A stretch of DNA of 64,000 bases from SM1-73 sp964588305 (GCA_964588305.1 CAZPOP010000007.1:1-64000), one strand, 5' to 3'. Shown: positions 53,845-63,575, numbered from the stretch's first letter. Notes: generated by a model from the sequence alone, not told the origin. Program-made: numbers and translations.

Positions 53845-55284
53845 ATGATCAAGGTTCTTATAATAGATGACGGGATTGATATCGCCAACTACTGCCATCA
53901 GTTTATCTCAGACGGGTTCGAATATGACCATATCAAAAGCGGAGTAAATGTTGCAAGAGACCTGAAGGCAAAAGATTACAGTTTGATTCTTCTGGACAAA
54001 AGCTTTACCAAAATCGACAAATCGGAACTTTTGGGCCCGGTGCAGGATGCGGATAATGAGGGCTTGAGAATTCTGACAGCGATCAAAAAGCTGGATCAGA
54101 ACATCCCGGTGATCATGGTCACCGCCCATGCGGATTACGATTCTATGTCCTCAGCTTTGCACCTGGGAGCATTCGATTACGTGGAATGGGATGCTCTCCG
54201 GAAGGATTATCTGTTTCTCAAGCTGAAGATGCAAAGAGCGATTCATTGGGTGAAAAGCTCGCGTAGCGAATTGATCAAGAGGTATAATCATTGGGGTTTG
54301 ATCGGAAAAAGCGAGTCTGTGGTCAGGCTTTTTCAGCAGGTGGAAACTGCTTTGAATTCCGACTCCACTTTGTTGCTTCAAGGTGAGACCGGAAGTGGTA
54401 AAGATTTGGTTGCCAAGATCATTCACTTTCACAGCAGAAGATCGTCAGAACCATTCGTTTCGGTTAATTGCGCTGCCATTCCGCCCACTCTCCTTGAAGT
54501 TGAGCTCTTTGGACATGAGAAGGGAGTATACACTGACGCCAAAGAGAGAAGAGCGGGTGAATTTGAGATAGCAAATGGTGGCACTATATTCTTGAATGAG
54601 ATCGGTGAACTCCCAAAGAATCTTCAGCCGAAGCTCTTGAAAGTGATAGAGGAGAAGAAAGTGGATGTCATCGGAGCACCCAAGCCGATTGATGTGGATG
54701 TGCGCATAATCTCAGCAACTAACAGAGATATCGAAGAGGTGATCCAGAAGGGAGGGTTCCGCTCCGACTTGTATTATCGATTGAAAGTGTTGGAGATCAA
54801 ACTTCCCCCGCTAAAGGAAAGAAGGGAAGATTTGCCACTCCTGGTAGATTATTTCATCCGGAAGAAATCCGAACAGGAAAACAAGGAAGTAGCCGGGATA
54901 ACTCGCGAAGCTTTAGATTATTTAAGGCAGAAAAAGTGGGAAGGGAACGTAAGAGAGCTGGAGAATTCAATTGAATTCGCAGTAAAAAATGCAGACAGGT
55001 TGGTCACTCTGAAGGACCTTCTGGAATCGCAAGTTTCCACTGAAAAACCTTCCTTCTCTTCGCATGGAAGCTGTTCAAAAGAGAGCCCGCATGAGGATTG
55101 CCCGGTATTCAAAGATGCAGACATGAATCAGATCGAGAAGGTAGCGATTATTAATGCGCTTAAATGCAATCAGGGATTAGTCGACCCTGCCAGCAAGGCT
55201 TTAGGAATCTCCAAAGCCACTATGTATAACAAGATCAATCAGTATGGGCTTTCCGACCTGGTAAAGGGTTATGCTGAGCGCTGA
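53845..55284 (+). CDS. Sigma54-type response regulator with altered core motifs
   Basis: 479 residues from ATG 53845 (GAGG upstream), which begins with MIKVLIIDDGIDIANYC; an upstream frame extension lacks receiver sequence. The receiver keeps the acidic pair, Asp51 (LILLDKSF) and the Thr of MVTAHAD, but the usual KP pair is replaced (DYVEWDAL). The AAA+ domain has Walker A GETGSGKD at 180-187. The sigma54-contact loop GAFTGA reads GVYTDA (227-232) and the Walker B Asp of FLDEIGEL is Asn251 (FLNEIGEL). R-finger region RSDLYYRLKV is present. A Fis-type helix-turn-helix ends the protein (DPASKALGISKATMYNKIN). Sigma54 activation is doubtful; it may bind DNA without opening promoters. Confidence 0.88.
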   Translation: MIKVLIIDDGIDIANYCHQFISDGFEYDHIKSGVNVARDLKAKDYSLILLDKSFTKIDKSELLGPVQDADNEGLRILTAIKKLDQNIPVIMVTAHADYDSMSSALHLGAFDYVEWDALRKDYLFLKLKMQRAIHWVKSSRSELIKRYNHWGLIGKSESVVRLFQQVETALNSDSTLLLQGETGSGKDLVAKIIHFHSRRSSEPFVSVNCAAIPPTLLEVELFGHEKGVYTDAKERRAGEFEIANGGTIFLNEIGELPKNLQPKLLKVIEEKKVDVIGAPKPIDVDVRIISATNRDIEEVIQKGGFRSDLYYRLKVLEIKLPPLKERREDLPLLVDYFIRKKSEQENKEVAGITREALDYLRQKKWEGNVRELENSIEFAVKNADRLVTLKDLLESQVSTEKPSFSSHGSCSKESPHEDCPVFKDADMNQIEKVAIINALKCNQGLVDPASKALGISKATMYNKINQYGLSDLVKGYAER

Positions 55285-55322
55285 AACATAACGTACGAGC
55301 CTGCGCCACAAATCTCTTCAGA

Positions 55323-56150
55323 TTAAATGGAATGTTGCGATAGTTTCGACAATGAATCCTCTATTACCGGCCTTACCTCTTCCTTCGGGGCTTCGTAACC
55401 CCAGCATTTGGATGTCCCGTTAAAGAATAGTCCCCGCGAAATCTCGTATTTCTTCAGAAAATCTAAATCCCCGGCATTGAACTCCCTCAGGACCACCTTG
55501 TCCCCGTATTCCTCGCATACCTCCCTCACATTATCTCTCTCCACAATCGAAGTCAGGCACATGGGATTCCAGATGACATCCACAGCTATCCTATCTGGAA
55601 GTTTTTGCGGGACGAATTTTGACTTGTGCAATTTGGGCGGCTCGGCATCGCCAAAGTTCTTCCATACGATCACCGTCTCTCTTTCTCTCTGAATTTCCTC
55701 CCCCGCCTTTGGCGGGATTTCCAAATAGCCCAGCCTCTTGAAGAACGATGCCGGCATGAACCAGAACTGATTGTCATAGCAGAGAACGGCGATCCCCTTT
55801 TTGCCCGCCTTTTTGGTTTCCTCCTCCGCTGCTTGCACCAAAGCTCTTCCGTATCCGGTGCCGGTTTTTTGCTCATAGACCCATTTGTACTTCAGAGTCA
55901 GGCAGGGAACGGTCATAAGATCCTTTCCCGACATTCCCCAGGTATCCATCTCTATAGGTAGAGAATGAATGAAGCCGACAGGTTCTCCCTTGTCTATCGC
56001 GACCTTAACCCTGAGACCTTTCCTAGTTCTATCCAGAAGCCAGCTTTTCCTTATCTGGGCCGCAGTCGGTAAATCCGGCCGCTTTTCATCCACGTGCGTA
56101 CAGAGAGAAGCGAAATCCAGGAATCGTTCCTTCAAATCCACTACTTCCAC
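55323..56150 (-). CDS. GNAT acetyltransferase with YoaP-like C-terminal domain
   Basis: 275 residues. The N-terminal GNAT domain spans IRKSWLLDRTRKGLRVKVAIDKGEPVGFIHSLPIE to the acetyl-CoA loop KTGTGYGRALVQAAEEE (Q/RxxGxG/A pattern) and FKRLGYLEIP. The C-terminal part (VDVIWNPMCLTSIVERDNVREV, EEYGDKVVLREFN, ISRGLFFNGTSKCWG) has the layout of the YoaP-like thioredoxin-type domain. Substrate unknown. The gene is convergent with the regulator at 53845. Confidence 0.75.
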   Translation of the reverse strand: MEVVDLKERFLDFASLCTHVDEKRPDLPTAAQIRKSWLLDRTRKGLRVKVAIDKGEPVGFIHSLPIEMDTWGMSGKDLMTVPCLTLKYKWVYEQKTGTGYGRALVQAAEEETKKAGKKGIAVLCYDNQFWFMPASFFKRLGYLEIPPKAGEEIQRERETVIVWKNFGDAEPPKLHKSKFVPQKLPDRIAVDVIWNPMCLTSIVERDNVREVCEEYGDKVVLREFNAGDLDFLKKYEISRGLFFNGTSKCWGYEAPKEEVRPVIEDSLSKLSQHSI

Positions 56151-56423
56151 GTTTTTCTCCTACGCGAAGCGTTCGTCCTAGCTTTCTGTTTCTTGCAGAG
56201 CTGCGCCAAGCCATGAAGGCTTGGCTACGTGACTCAAATGCTGTTCGAAAAACCATGAGTTAGCTGTCGGTTTCAGCCAAGCGAGGCAAAAAAAGTGGTG
56301 GAGGAGACCAATCACAACTTCTCCTCCACCGCTACAAAATCAGTTGTTAGTCCACAGTCGATAGTCAAAAGTGCCCCTCCCCAGCCACCCGTAATCAACT
56401 CAGTCTCAGTCTCCTTCTGGGTC

Positions 56424-56978
56424 TTACGATCTTTGATACTTCTTGACTCCCTCCTCATAGAGATTTCCGCCGTGGGAATCCTGAACCACGATGGCGGGAA
56501 AGTCTTTGACCGTATATTTTCTGATCGCCTCAGCACCCAACTCCTCCCAGGCAACCAGCTCATTTCCCGTTATGGACTTGGCAATCAGAGCGGCCGCCCC
56601 ACCAATTGCGGCGAAGTACACGCCGGTGTATTTCTTCAAAGCATCCTGGACCCCGGCACCCATTATTCCTTTTCCGATCATTCCCTTTGAGCCGGCTTCT
56701 AACATCCGGGGAGCATAAGTGTTCATTCTACCCGAAGTGGTCGGACCAGCTGAGCCGATCACCTTGCCCGGTCTGGCAGGCGATGGCCCCACGTAGTATA
56801 TCAACTGTCCCTTAATATCGAAGGGTAGCTTCTCGCCTTTGTCCAGAAGCTCCACCATCTTTTTGTGAGCCGCATCCCTGGCCGTGTAAATCTCTCCGGT
56901 TATCAACACATTGTCACCAATCTTCAAGTCCTTTGCCACCTCATCCGTGAGAGGGGTATTTATTTTTTTCTGTGCCAT
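56424..56978 (-). CDS. fumB: Fumarate hydratase class I, beta subunit
   Basis: 184 residues from ATG 56978, which follows GGAGG; a frame extension upstream lacks homology. NTPLTDEVAKDLKIGDNVLITGEIYTARDAAHKKMVELLDKGEKLPFDIKGQLIYYVGP and GSAGPTTSGRMNTYAPRMLEAG are the hallmark of the C-terminal half of class I fumarases or tartrate dehydratases. With the alpha subunit it forms an oxygen-labile [4Fe-4S] enzyme that converts fumarate and malate. The alpha gene lies 150 bases upstream; an L-tartrate or related substrate cannot be excluded. Confidence 0.92.
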   Translation of the reverse strand: MAQKKINTPLTDEVAKDLKIGDNVLITGEIYTARDAAHKKMVELLDKGEKLPFDIKGQLIYYVGPSPARPGKVIGSAGPTTSGRMNTYAPRMLEAGSKGMIGKGIMGAGVQDALKKYTGVYFAAIGGAAALIAKSITGNELVAWEELGAEAIRKYTVKDFPAIVVQDSHGGNLYEEGVKKYQRS

Positions 56979-57061
56979 TTTTTTGTCCTCCAAATCTGTT
57001 TGAATCCGAAGTCTATGTAATCTAAACGGAACCGCACTTATGTGGCTGGTGTTTCTGAGGG

Positions 57062-57111
57062 CAGAGCCCCGCAAAAGCGGGATTTCCGCTTCGCTCCAAC
57101 AAGCTCTGCCA
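57062..57111 (-). repeat. Structured spacer between the fumarase subunits
   Basis: GGCAGAGC and GCTCTGCC enclose a second stem CCCGC/GCGGG. Looks cloverleaf-like at first but has no tRNA features; probably a processing or stability structure. Confidence 0.5.
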
Positions 57112-57128
57112 CTACCCTGCCATATTTC

Positions 57129-57971
57129 TTACAGGACGACTTCCTTATGTCTAGCCACATGGCAGTTTAGGTTCACCGCGGCTGGGAAGCTGGCGATATG
57201 ACAAGGATAGGTCTCGATGAACACTGCCAATGCGGTTTGAGATCCTCCAAAGCCTTGCGGTCCGATCCCCGATTTGTTTACCTCCTCTAAGAGTTCCGCT
57301 TCCAGATCAGCATAGAAGGGATTGGGATGCTTCGAACCGATCGTTCTTAGAAGCGCCCTTTTGGCCATCTCGGCACATTTCTCAAAGGATCCCCCTATCC
57401 CTACTCCTACTATGATGGGGGGACAGGGATTGCTTCCCGATCTTTTCACCTTGTCGATGACAAACTCCTTTACTCCTTCCACCCCATCAGCGGGCTTCAT
57501 CATCTTCACCTCAGACATGTTTTCACTTCCCCCTCCTTTGGGGGCAATGATGATCTTCAGCTTGTCGCCCTTGACAATGTCCAGATGAATGACCGCCGGG
57601 GTGTTGTCTTTGGTATTCTTCCTCTCGATGGGATCAGCCAAGATGGACTTTCTCAAATAGCCTTCCTGGTAACCTTGCCTGACACCTTCGTTTATGGCCT
57701 CAAAAAGGTTGCCATCCTTGATTAAGACCTGGTCTCCCATATCCACGAAGACGACCGCCGTGCCGGTATCCTGGCACATGGGGAATTCGCCCTGCTTTGA
57801 TATCTCGACGTTCTCCAGGATTTGCGATAAGGTGGCCTTTCCCACCGGAGATTCTTCCTTCTCATATGCCTTCCGGAGTGCATCCTCCACGTCCTTGCCC
57901 AGATTGTAATTTGCGTCGATGCACATGTCTTTCACTGCCTTGATGATATCTTTGGTGGATATCTCACGCAT
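57129..57971 (-). CDS. fumA: Fumarate hydratase class I, alpha subunit
   Basis: 280 residues from ATG 57971 with AGGAGGAGAC upstream. Cluster-binding Cys residues appear in MCQDTGTAVVF, in SNPCPPIIVGVGIGGSFEKCAEMAKRAL and near the C-terminus (YPCHIASFPAAVNLNCHVARH). KGGGSENMSEVKMM is a conserved substrate loop. It supplies the iron-sulphur half of the two-subunit enzyme. Its start overlaps the end of elbB by eight bases, indicating translational coupling. Confidence 0.93.
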   Translation of the reverse strand: MREISTKDIIKAVKDMCIDANYNLGKDVEDALRKAYEKEESPVGKATLSQILENVEISKQGEFPMCQDTGTAVVFVDMGDQVLIKDGNLFEAINEGVRQGYQEGYLRKSILADPIERKNTKDNTPAVIHLDIVKGDKLKIIIAPKGGGSENMSEVKMMKPADGVEGVKEFVIDKVKRSGSNPCPPIIVGVGIGGSFEKCAEMAKRALLRTIGSKHPNPFYADLEAELLEEVNKSGIGPQGFGGSQTALAVFIETYPCHIASFPAAVNLNCHVARHKEVVL

Positions 57972-58656
57972 GTCTCCTCCTGTTTTGAGTTGGTTTGACA
58001 AAATCCAGCACACCACTAACCAAATTCTCTGTGGCTCGTGCCATTTCGACAGCTTTCAGTTTCAATAAACTTGCCGGCGTAGAGACAATCCTGTGTTCTG
58101 AGTCCACCACCGCCTCAGTCCCCCGGGATATTACGTGGACTGCCCCCAACTGTTCTATTTGTTTTATCAGTGTAGGGTCCTTTCCCGCAGTCAAGGTCAA
58201 AGGGGTCTCCAGGATGTCTCTTAAGGCCGAGGCAACAAGCAGGCTGGAAAGCCCGCAAGCTCCGATGGGCTTCTTTCGGCGGTAGATCTCCCTCATAGAT
58301 CTTCTGATATCGGGATCCAACTTCAGGTATTCCTCATCCCCCAAAGAATCAGTAAGGTTCTTAATCACTCCATACCCGCCAGGCAGGATCAGAGCATCCA
58401 CGTCCCTTCCTGAGAGATCCTTCAGCTCCTTTATCTGGCCCGAAGCAATGCGGGCGGATTCGCTCAGGACGTTTCTCTTGTCTGGTAGGCTCACCTGATT
58501 CAGATGATCGATCACCTCTTTCTGTGGGATATCTGGGGCAAAAAAGATGGACCTTTGTCCTCTTTTCTCCAGTTCACAGGAGATCAAGACTGCCTCCCAG
58601 ATGTCAGTGCCATCGTAAGCTCCGCAGCCGCTTAGAATCAGAGCGATATTGTTCAT
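57964..58656 (-). CDS. elbB: ElbB-like DJ-1/PfpI-family protein
   Basis: 230 residues. IALILSGCGAYDGTDIWEAVLISCELEKRG matches the ElbB start (GCGxYDGxEIxEA), followed by ALILPGGYGVIKNL and KPIGACGLSSLLVASAL with the nucleophile-elbow Cys of the DJ-1/PfpI superfamily. ElbB proteins have been linked to isoprenoid synthesis and glyoxalase activity; the physiological role is not settled. Upstream gene of the fumarase operon. Confidence 0.85.
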   Translation of the reverse strand: MNNIALILSGCGAYDGTDIWEAVLISCELEKRGQRSIFFAPDIPQKEVIDHLNQVSLPDKRNVLSESARIASGQIKELKDLSGRDVDALILPGGYGVIKNLTDSLGDEEYLKLDPDIRRSMREIYRRKKPIGACGLSSLLVASALRDILETPLTLTAGKDPTLIKQIEQLGAVHVISRGTEAVVDSEHRIVSTPASLLKLKAVEMARATENLVSGVLDFVKPTQNRRRHA

Positions 58657-58707
58657 AAACGAAAGATGTTCGTTGGTTTTCAGAGAACGAACGGATAATA
58701 CCCTTAG

Positions 58708-59004
58708 CTATCCGCTGATTTCCTCATCTGTGCTTTGGGGAAAACGGCTCGTATCATCCCCATCATTGTCTTGTTTTTTTTCTTCCCTCTGGTATTGAAC
58801 CTGCTCTATGGCATTTTTCTTTTGCCGATTCTGGAATTGCATATAAATGTTTTGAGCGGTAAATTGAGCACCATACATCGTCCGCTTTGCATTTATCCAG
58901 CGCCTCTTGACAACAATAAACATACCGACAAATATAATCAGAAAAATGAATACAACAAGTAACAAACTCATAATATCTTCACCAAGCATCTTACGACTTT
59001 TCAA
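58708..59004 (-). CDS. Small single-pass membrane protein
   Basis: 98 residues from ATG 59004, or 87 from an internal ATG at 58971 that has GGTGA upstream. MSLLLVVFIFLIIFVGMFIVV is one membrane helix followed by KRRW, which orients the polar tail toward the cytoplasm. The tail is Gln/Glu/Asp-rich (YQREEKKQDNDGDD). No family recognised. Confidence 0.5.
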   Translation of the reverse strand: MKSRKMLGEDIMSLLLVVFIFLIIFVGMFIVVKRRWINAKRTMYGAQFTAQNIYMQFQNRQKKNAIEQVQYQREEKKQDNDGDDTSRFPQSTDEEISG

Positions 59005-59272
59005 TTCGCTCTATTGATCATTCGCCCAGCTAGCTCACATTGGCCGGCCCCAGGTGATTTCATGTCCCCCAGGACCGGAGATCACAAGGAGATTGTCTTC
59101 GTGGCACGGAGGGTCTCTACATGTTCTTGTCAGCACCGCGAATCTCTTGATTCGGCTTCAAGCTATTCGGGGCTCTCTTATTGGGCATTCCACCCGGAAG
59201 GATACTCAAAAAGCGTCTTGCTCGTAATTAAAAATGAACACTGAAGGCATTGCGGGGAAGAGTTCTAAAGGA

Positions 59273-59521
59273 TCAGTAAATACTTACCACCTTTTTGGTC
59301 TTTCCCTTGGGTTCAAACTTAACCACTCCATCCTCCAGGGCAAAAAGGGTGTCATCCTTTCCCATCCCCACGTTCAATCCGGGATGTATTCTGGTTCCCC
59401 TTTGCCTCACCAGGATGGTACCGGCCAAAACCGCCTCTCCCCCATATCTTTTCACTCCCAACCTCTGTCCGTGGGAATCCCTTCCATTCCTGGAACTCCC
59501 CACTCCCTTCTTGTGCGCCAT
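59273..59521 (-). CDS. rpmA: 50S ribosomal protein L27
   Basis: 82 residues, full length. MAHKKGVGSSRNGRDSHGQRLGVKRYGG, GTILVRQRGTRIHPGLNVG and the KFEPKG tail are unmistakable. The N-terminus has no cleavable extension of the Firmicutes type. The N-terminal arm reaches the peptidyl-transferase centre. rplU, normally directly upstream, is not here; the next gene on this strand is clpC, 137 bases upstream. Confidence 0.97.
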   Translation of the reverse strand: MAHKKGVGSSRNGRDSHGQRLGVKRYGGEAVLAGTILVRQRGTRIHPGLNVGMGKDDTLFALEDGVVKFEPKGKTKKVVSIY

Positions 59522-59657
59522 AGAATTCGACCTTCCTTCGCCCTCGCTTGAGGACTTTAGTTGTTGTCATTCAAGATTAAACCCAAATATTGCTCTTCGC
59601 AACTTTGGGTCTAATAAGATAACAAACTTCTGCTATTTGTGCAAGCGAAATTCTTCT

Positions 59658-62129
59658 CTAAGTCAAAGATTTTTCTGTCGTGGTCTCGCTTCTTTTCGTC
59701 CCTCTTACGTCGATAACGAAGGAGAGCTTATCCTCCCCTTCCTTTCTATCCACGGTTACGTCGCAGTCGCCGGCAAACTGACCTCTTAGGATCTCCTCTG
59801 CCAGAGGATCCTCCAAAAACTTCTGGATGGCCCTTTTCAGGGGACGGGCACCGAAGGTTGGATTGTAACCCTTGTCGGCCAAAAACTCCTTTGCCCCCAA
59901 GGTCAGATCGAAAGAGATGCCTTTGTCTGCCAGCCTCTTAGCCACATCAGACAAAAGTATATCTATTATCTGCAAAATCTCCTTTATGCCCAAAGCGTGG
60001 AATATGATGGTCTCGTCAATTCTATTCAAAAACTCCGGATTGAAGGTCTTCCTGGTCTCCTCCAGGAGTTTTTGTTTCATCTGCTCGTAGGATGACTGTA
60101 AATCACCCTTCTGAAAGCCCAGAGTCTTTCCTCCTTTGATCTCCCGGGCTCCCAGATTCGAGGTCATTATGACCACGGTATTTCTGAAATCGACCCTTCT
60201 GCCCAGACTGTCGGTCAGAGATCCATCATCGAACATTTGCAGGAGGATGTTGAAGACGTCGGGATTAGCCTTTTCGATCTCGTCCAAAAGAACCACCGAA
60301 TAAGGCTTCCTTCTCACCTTCTCGGTCAATTGCCCACCCTCCTCATATCCCACATAGCCGGGAGGCGCCCCGATCAACCGGGAGACGGAGAACTTCTCCA
60401 TATACTCTGACATATCGATTCGGATCAGGGAGTTCTCGTCCTCAAACAAACAGGCGGCTAATGCCCGGCCCAGTTCAGTCTTGCCCACTCCGGTAGGACC
60501 TAAGAAGATGAAGGAGCCAATGGGTCTTCGGGGATCCCCCAGACCAGCCCTGTTTCGCCGAATGGCTTTGGAGATGGAGGTTATGGCTTCCTGTTGTCCT
60601 ATGATTCTCTTTTTCAGCTCCTCCTCCATTCGCAAAAGCTTCCTGGACTCTTTCTCCTCCAACTTGAACAGGGGAATGCCGGTCATTTTGGAAATCACTA
60701 TGGCCACATCCTCCTCGTTCAAGGTAACCTTCTCTCGACTTTTCCCCTCGTCCCAGTCTCTTTTCATCTGTTCCAACTCTTGTCGTTTGAATTTCAGCTC
60801 ATCCCGCAGCTGGGCTGCCTTTTCAAACTCTTGATTCTTGACCGCCTTATCCTTATCCTTTTGTGTGCGCTTTATCTCCTGCTCGATTTGGTCAAAGGTT
60901 TCTGGGCGAGTGCAGGTAGCCAAATGGGCCCGAGAGCCGGCCTCATCTATCGCGTCGATGGCTTTATCCGGCTGAAACTTTCCGGTAATATATCTGTCCG
61001 ACAGCCTCACCGCCGCCTCAAGGGCCTCATCGGATATTCCTACCTTGTGATGTTCCTCGTATCGGCTTCTCAGCCCTTTAAGAATTTCTTTGGTATCCTC
61101 CGTCGAGGGCGGGTCAATCATGATTGTCTGGAAACGCCGCTCCAGTGCCCCGTCCTTCTCGATGTATTTCCGGTATTCGTTCAAGGTGGTGGCGCCGATA
61201 CACTGGATCTCCCCGCGTGACAGGGAAGGTTTAAATATATTGGAGGCATCCAAAGATCCTTCTGCACCTCCGGCACCCACGATGGTGTGCAACTCATCGA
61301 TGAAGAGAATCACGTCCTTTGTATTGGTGATCTCACTCATGACTGCCTTCATCCTTTCCTCGAACTGCCCCCGGTATTTGGTTCCTGCCACCAGAGAGGC
61401 CATATCCAGACAGACTATCCTTTTGTTTTCCAAGGTCTGGGGAATCTTGCTCGCAACTATTCTCTGAGCTAAACCTTCGGCGATGGCGGTCTTGCCCACC
61501 CCGGGCTCGCCAATTAAGACCGGATTGTTTTTCTTCCTTCGCGATAGAATCTGAGAAACCCTTTCTATCTCATTATCCCTTCCAATGATGGGATCCAATT
61601 TCCCCTTTCGGGCCAGCTCCGTCAAATCCCGGCCGAAATGATCTAAGGCTGGGGTCTTGCTTTTCTTCCTTTTCCTGGCGTAGGAAGAGGGTCTTCCGCT
61701 CTGAATATTCTTCAACTCGTCGTAGACTTCCTTGTAATCGATGTCGTACATGGAGAGAACCTGAGCCGCCACACCCTCCTCGTCCCTCAACATGGCCAAA
61801 AGAACGTGTTCTGTGTCAATATCTTTAGATTTCAGATTCCTGGCTTCCTGCCCGGAGACCTCCAGCAGCTTCCTTACCCTGGCAGTGAGGGGCAACTGAC
61901 CCATGGTCAGGGTCCCCCCAGAGGGTTGAACCACATCCTCAACCGACTGCTTCAGCTCGTTTAACTCTATGCCAATGTTGGCCAATATCTCTATGGCTCT
62001 CCCTTCACCCAAACGCAACAGACCCAACAGGAGATGTTCGGTGCCAATGTAGTCATGTCTGAGCCTGACCGCCTCATCCCGGGCGTACTCTATGATTTTT
62101 CGGGCTCTTTCTGTAAACATCTCGTTCAT
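59658..62129 (-). CDS. clpC: ATP-dependent protease ATPase subunit ClpC
   Basis: 823 residues from ATG 62129, preceded by GGAGG; the frame extends further upstream without homology. Two Clp-N repeats (FTERARKIIEYARDEAVRLRHDYIGTEHLLLGLL; TARVRKLLEVSGQEARNLKSKDIDTEHVLLAML), AAA-1 Walker A GEPGVGKTA, a UVR-containing middle domain (NQEFEKAAQLRDELKFKRQE), and AAA-2 Walker A GPTGVGKTELG are in order. ClpC unfolds substrates, including arginine-phosphorylated proteins tagged by McsB, for ClpP. It lies in a clpC-mcsB-mcsA run of the ctsR type. Confidence 0.97.
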   Translation of the reverse strand: MNEMFTERARKIIEYARDEAVRLRHDYIGTEHLLLGLLRLGEGRAIEILANIGIELNELKQSVEDVVQPSGGTLTMGQLPLTARVRKLLEVSGQEARNLKSKDIDTEHVLLAMLRDEEGVAAQVLSMYDIDYKEVYDELKNIQSGRPSSYARKRKKSKTPALDHFGRDLTELARKGKLDPIIGRDNEIERVSQILSRRKKNNPVLIGEPGVGKTAIAEGLAQRIVASKIPQTLENKRIVCLDMASLVAGTKYRGQFEERMKAVMSEITNTKDVILFIDELHTIVGAGGAEGSLDASNIFKPSLSRGEIQCIGATTLNEYRKYIEKDGALERRFQTIMIDPPSTEDTKEILKGLRSRYEEHHKVGISDEALEAAVRLSDRYITGKFQPDKAIDAIDEAGSRAHLATCTRPETFDQIEQEIKRTQKDKDKAVKNQEFEKAAQLRDELKFKRQELEQMKRDWDEGKSREKVTLNEEDVAIVISKMTGIPLFKLEEKESRKLLRMEEELKKRIIGQQEAITSISKAIRRNRAGLGDPRRPIGSFIFLGPTGVGKTELGRALAACLFEDENSLIRIDMSEYMEKFSVSRLIGAPPGYVGYEEGGQLTEKVRRKPYSVVLLDEIEKANPDVFNILLQMFDDGSLTDSLGRRVDFRNTVVIMTSNLGAREIKGGKTLGFQKGDLQSSYEQMKQKLLEETRKTFNPEFLNRIDETIIFHALGIKEILQIIDILLSDVAKRLADKGISFDLTLGAKEFLADKGYNPTFGARPLKRAIQKFLEDPLAEEILRGQFAGDCDVTVDRKEGEDKLSFVIDVRGTKRSETTTEKSLT

Positions 62130-62322
62130 CCAATAACCTCCGTTTTGCTTTCCAAACTGAGACGACCGACGAAAAACCTCATCGGCCCTGGGCAAAACAC
62201 GAATCTCTCCCTTACGAATCTCACTTCCCTTATAAACTACGCAACAAACCCCAAAAAGTCAAAGGTTATTTGTCCGAATTCTGGATCCATGGGAGATCGG
62301 AAGCTTGTCTTCTCATAATATC

Positions 62323-63372
62323 TCACTTCTCGCCCAATTTCGATCTGACCAGCTGGGTCCTCACCCTATCCCTTTTGCCAGGGTCCATCTTTTTGCCGAA
62401 GTACCTCTGAAGATGGGCCGGCTGAGAGAAGGCCAGGATCTCATTTATCTGAGAAAGGGTTAGGCTTTTCATGGTACCGGTTCCGACCCCCAACCTAAGC
62501 GCCGAGAGCAGATTCAGGACTTCCTCTGAGGTTAGAACCCGGGCGAACTTCAGAATTCCATAAGCCCGCCAGATCTTGTCTTCGATCTGGTCCTTGGCAT
62601 CCTTGAAAAGTCGGCCACGGGCATTCTCCTCGTATTCGATTATCTGTTGGGTAACTCTTTCCAAGCTCTCCATTATGTCGTCTTCCGAGCGGCCCAAAGT
62701 GGTTTGATTGGAGACCTGAAAAAGGCTTCCCAAAACATCCGAACCTTCCCCATAGAATCCCCTTACCGCCAACCCCAGCTTGCCGATCTGAGAGATCACG
62801 TTCTCAATCTCTCTGGTCAAGGCCAATCCCGGCAGATGAACCAGAACGGAGGCACGCATTCCAGTCCCCACATTGGTGGGACACGAAGTGAGATAACCGA
62901 AATCCCGATCAAAGGCGAACTCCAGCGACCGGGCCAGCTCATCATCGACCTTGGCGGCAATCTGGTAAGCTCCCCTTATATCCAAACCCGAACTCAAAGC
63001 CTGGACTCTCAGGTGATCCTCCTCGTTGATCATGATGCTTACCCGCTCTCGGTCGCCAATGAACAGAGCCGAGGAATCCCTGCACTGCTTGAATTCAAGG
63101 CTAATCAAGTGCCTTTCGACCAGGAAATTTCTATCCAGATCATCCAGTTGGCTGCACTTTACAAAAACGCCCTGACTCAGGGCGGGGCTTTCATCCACGG
63201 CCGACTGGATAAAGGAGAGGATCTTTTCCCGGTTATCTGTATCTGCTTTCGAGGGAAAGGGACAGTTGGAAATATTCCGGGCCAATCTGATTCTGGAGGA
63301 GAGAACCATCTGTGAATTTGAGCCTTCTCCGGAAAGCCAAACCGCAGGCCTTTTTGCCATGTCTTCAAACAT
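62323..63372 (-). CDS. mcsB: Protein-arginine kinase McsB
   Basis: 349 residues from ATG 63372 (GGAAGG upstream); an extension further upstream lacks homology. VLSSRIRLARNISNCPFP, GDRERVSIMINEEDHLRVQALSSG, the DRDFGYLTSCPTNVGTGMRASVLVHLPGL core and FQVSNQTTLGRSEDDIMESL are phosphagen-kinase/McsB motifs, including the nucleotide-binding Arg residues. McsB phosphorylates arginines to mark proteins for ClpCP. The C-terminal phospho-Arg-binding region (LRLGVGTG) is present. Confidence 0.95.
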   Translation of the reverse strand: MFEDMAKRPAVWLSGEGSNSQMVLSSRIRLARNISNCPFPSKADTDNREKILSFIQSAVDESPALSQGVFVKCSQLDDLDRNFLVERHLISLEFKQCRDSSALFIGDRERVSIMINEEDHLRVQALSSGLDIRGAYQIAAKVDDELARSLEFAFDRDFGYLTSCPTNVGTGMRASVLVHLPGLALTREIENVISQIGKLGLAVRGFYGEGSDVLGSLFQVSNQTTLGRSEDDIMESLERVTQQIIEYEENARGRLFKDAKDQIEDKIWRAYGILKFARVLTSEEVLNLLSALRLGVGTGTMKSLTLSQINEILAFSQPAHLQRYFGKKMDPGKRDRVRTQLVRSKLGEK

Positions 63373-63575
63373 ATGTTCCTTCCCTGGGTCGGTACACAAA
63401 CCTCCGGCATAAGACTGCCGAAGACACGGGGCAAGGTCAAAAGTGCCCGTCAAAGATTCTGTCCAGACATGATCCTTTCACCCATACCCGCCTGGCTTGT
63501 TCAAAATGGTCGGGCCAGCTTGATCGTTCTGCACGCAGCCCCGCGTTTGCCGGGTGGTCTTGCATTCTTTGCCTA

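Noticed and set aside
57062..57111. tRNA gene between the fumarase subunits
   Set aside because: Nested stems are present but there is no T-loop GTTCGANTC, no anticodon arm of proper size and no D-loop.
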